From assembly GCA_023255965.1 (NCBI GenBank), contig JAGDWE010000005.1, positions 1 through 14,694 of the forward strand: DNA of 14,694 bases, in the 5' to 3' direction. Shown piece by piece: positions 14,481 to 14,694 of this stretch (position 1 is the first letter of the stretch; the number at the start of each line of letters is the position of its first letter). A program made the position numbers and the translations under genes. This stretch comes from Desulfurococcales archaeon. Lineage in GTDB: Archaea > Thermoproteota > Thermoprotei_A > Sulfolobales > NBVN01. The notes under the pieces were generated by a model. It searched no databases. It was not told where the DNA came from and was given only the letters and a program-made list of their open reading frames with translations.

Positions 14481-14694
14481 CACCCATTCATTTGGCGATG
14501 GGTCTTCGCGTTGGTGAGTCTCAGGAGCTACTCTCAAGTAGTGCTATGTGAGCACATAAACCACACTCCAACGCCACTTAGGCGATGATTCATAGCTTAA
14601 CCCATAACCTCGAGCCCCTAAGAAGGGATAGGGGGTGGCGCGCCTAAGACCAGGTGCAGGACTAAAACTCCCGACAAGGGAATATAGCCAAAAC
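14481..14694 (+). ncRNA. Candidate structured non-coding RNA, family unassigned, cut by window edge
   Basis: Bases 14491-14694 are about 51% GC by hand count, which contrasts with the AT-rich flank, and hold no credible ORF. Several segments pair on paper: ATGGGT (14498-14503) with ACCCAT (14600-14605); nested GCGTTGG (14508-14514) with CCAACGC (14568-14574); hairpin CTACT/AGTAG (14528-14532/14537-14541, loop CTCA); GTGCT/AGCAC (14541-14545/14551-14555) or TATGT/ACATA; CCCCTA/TAGGGG (14615-14620/14629-14634); and TCCC/GGGA (14669-14672/14678-14681). GGCGCGCC (14637-14644) is self-complementary. In a thermophile, GC-rich self-pairing DNA between AT-rich genes usually marks stable RNA. The plus strand is preferred because of the upstream TATA boxes. 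I find none of the signature blocks of SRP RNA, RNase P RNA, 5S rRNA or tRNA, so the identity is open; the 3' end is beyond the window. Confidence 0.5.

Noticed and set aside
14544..14693. Open minus-strand frame of about 49 codons at the right edge
   Set aside because: It lies wholly in the self-pairing GC-rich segment, has no start within the window and reads as low-complexity Pro/Arg/Ser; an RNA explanation fits better, though the truncated edge prevents certainty.
14481..14694. SRP RNA, RNase P RNA (standard types), 5S rRNA or tRNA
   Set aside because: I found no GGAA-loop/AGCAGCC block of SRP RNA, no GAGGAAAGTCC or ACAGAAA block of RNase P RNA, no 5S internal box, and no tRNA T-loop (GTTCGAATC-type) on either strand.
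1..14694. CRISPR array, complete insertion sequence, prophage or defence genes
   Set aside because: There are no regularly spaced repeats and no transposase, integrase or Cas-like proteins; most space is filled by recognisable housekeeping genes.

Overview
The window looks like the chromosome of a thermophilic Thermoproteota (crenarchaeal) archaeon with moderately AT-rich coding DNA. The evidence is an archaeal C/D-box RNP core protein (Nop5), ribosomal protein S30e, the archaea-only GatDE amidotransferase, a TFIIB-type zinc-ribbon protein, the archaeal COG2433 predicted nuclease, TATA-box promoters, short or absent leaders, GTG/TTG starts and AGG-rich arginine usage. A member of the Thermoproteales (Caldivirga/Vulcanisaeta-like) is my best guess, but that is inference from gene style, not from a database match. 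Gene content is mostly housekeeping; I see no CRISPR array, defence island or complete mobile element.

Layout. 1-1726: the 3' end of an unidentified gene (+), then nop5 (-), a divergent promoter region, and rps30e (+). 1744-4981: gatD and gatE (+), overlapping by 11 bp and probably cotranscribed with rps30e; together they convert misacylated Glu-tRNA(Gln) to Gln-tRNA(Gln). 4953-6759: a small TFIIB-type zinc-ribbon protein (-), whose 3' end overlaps gatE by 29 bp, and a divergently transcribed ATP-NAD kinase-like gene (+). 6752-6863: a short intergenic segment holding what looks like the solitary right end of an IS200/IS605 (TnpB) element, followed by a terminator-like hairpin.

6864-11400 is a glycine-cleavage locus in two divergent transcripts. 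gcvPA-gcvPB (-) encode the split glycine decarboxylase. gcvT-gcvH (+) encode the aminomethyltransferase and lipoyl carrier protein. The lipoamide dehydrogenase (L protein) is not in the window. Downstream of gcvH, in the same direction, lie two unrecognised small genes (153 and 124 aa); the first is tightly spaced to gcvH and shares its type of ribosome-binding site.

12349-14382: a 677-aa COG2433/DUF460-type protein (-) with an RNase H/RuvC-like core and a coiled-coil tail. 14383-14694: no convincing gene. Its last ~200 bases are clearly richer in GC (about 51% by my hand count) and full of complementary segments, so I read it as part of a structured non-coding RNA, probably transcribed rightward and cut by the window edge. 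I could not assign it to a family. This RNA candidate and the TnpB-type right-end relic are the two observations most worth following up.
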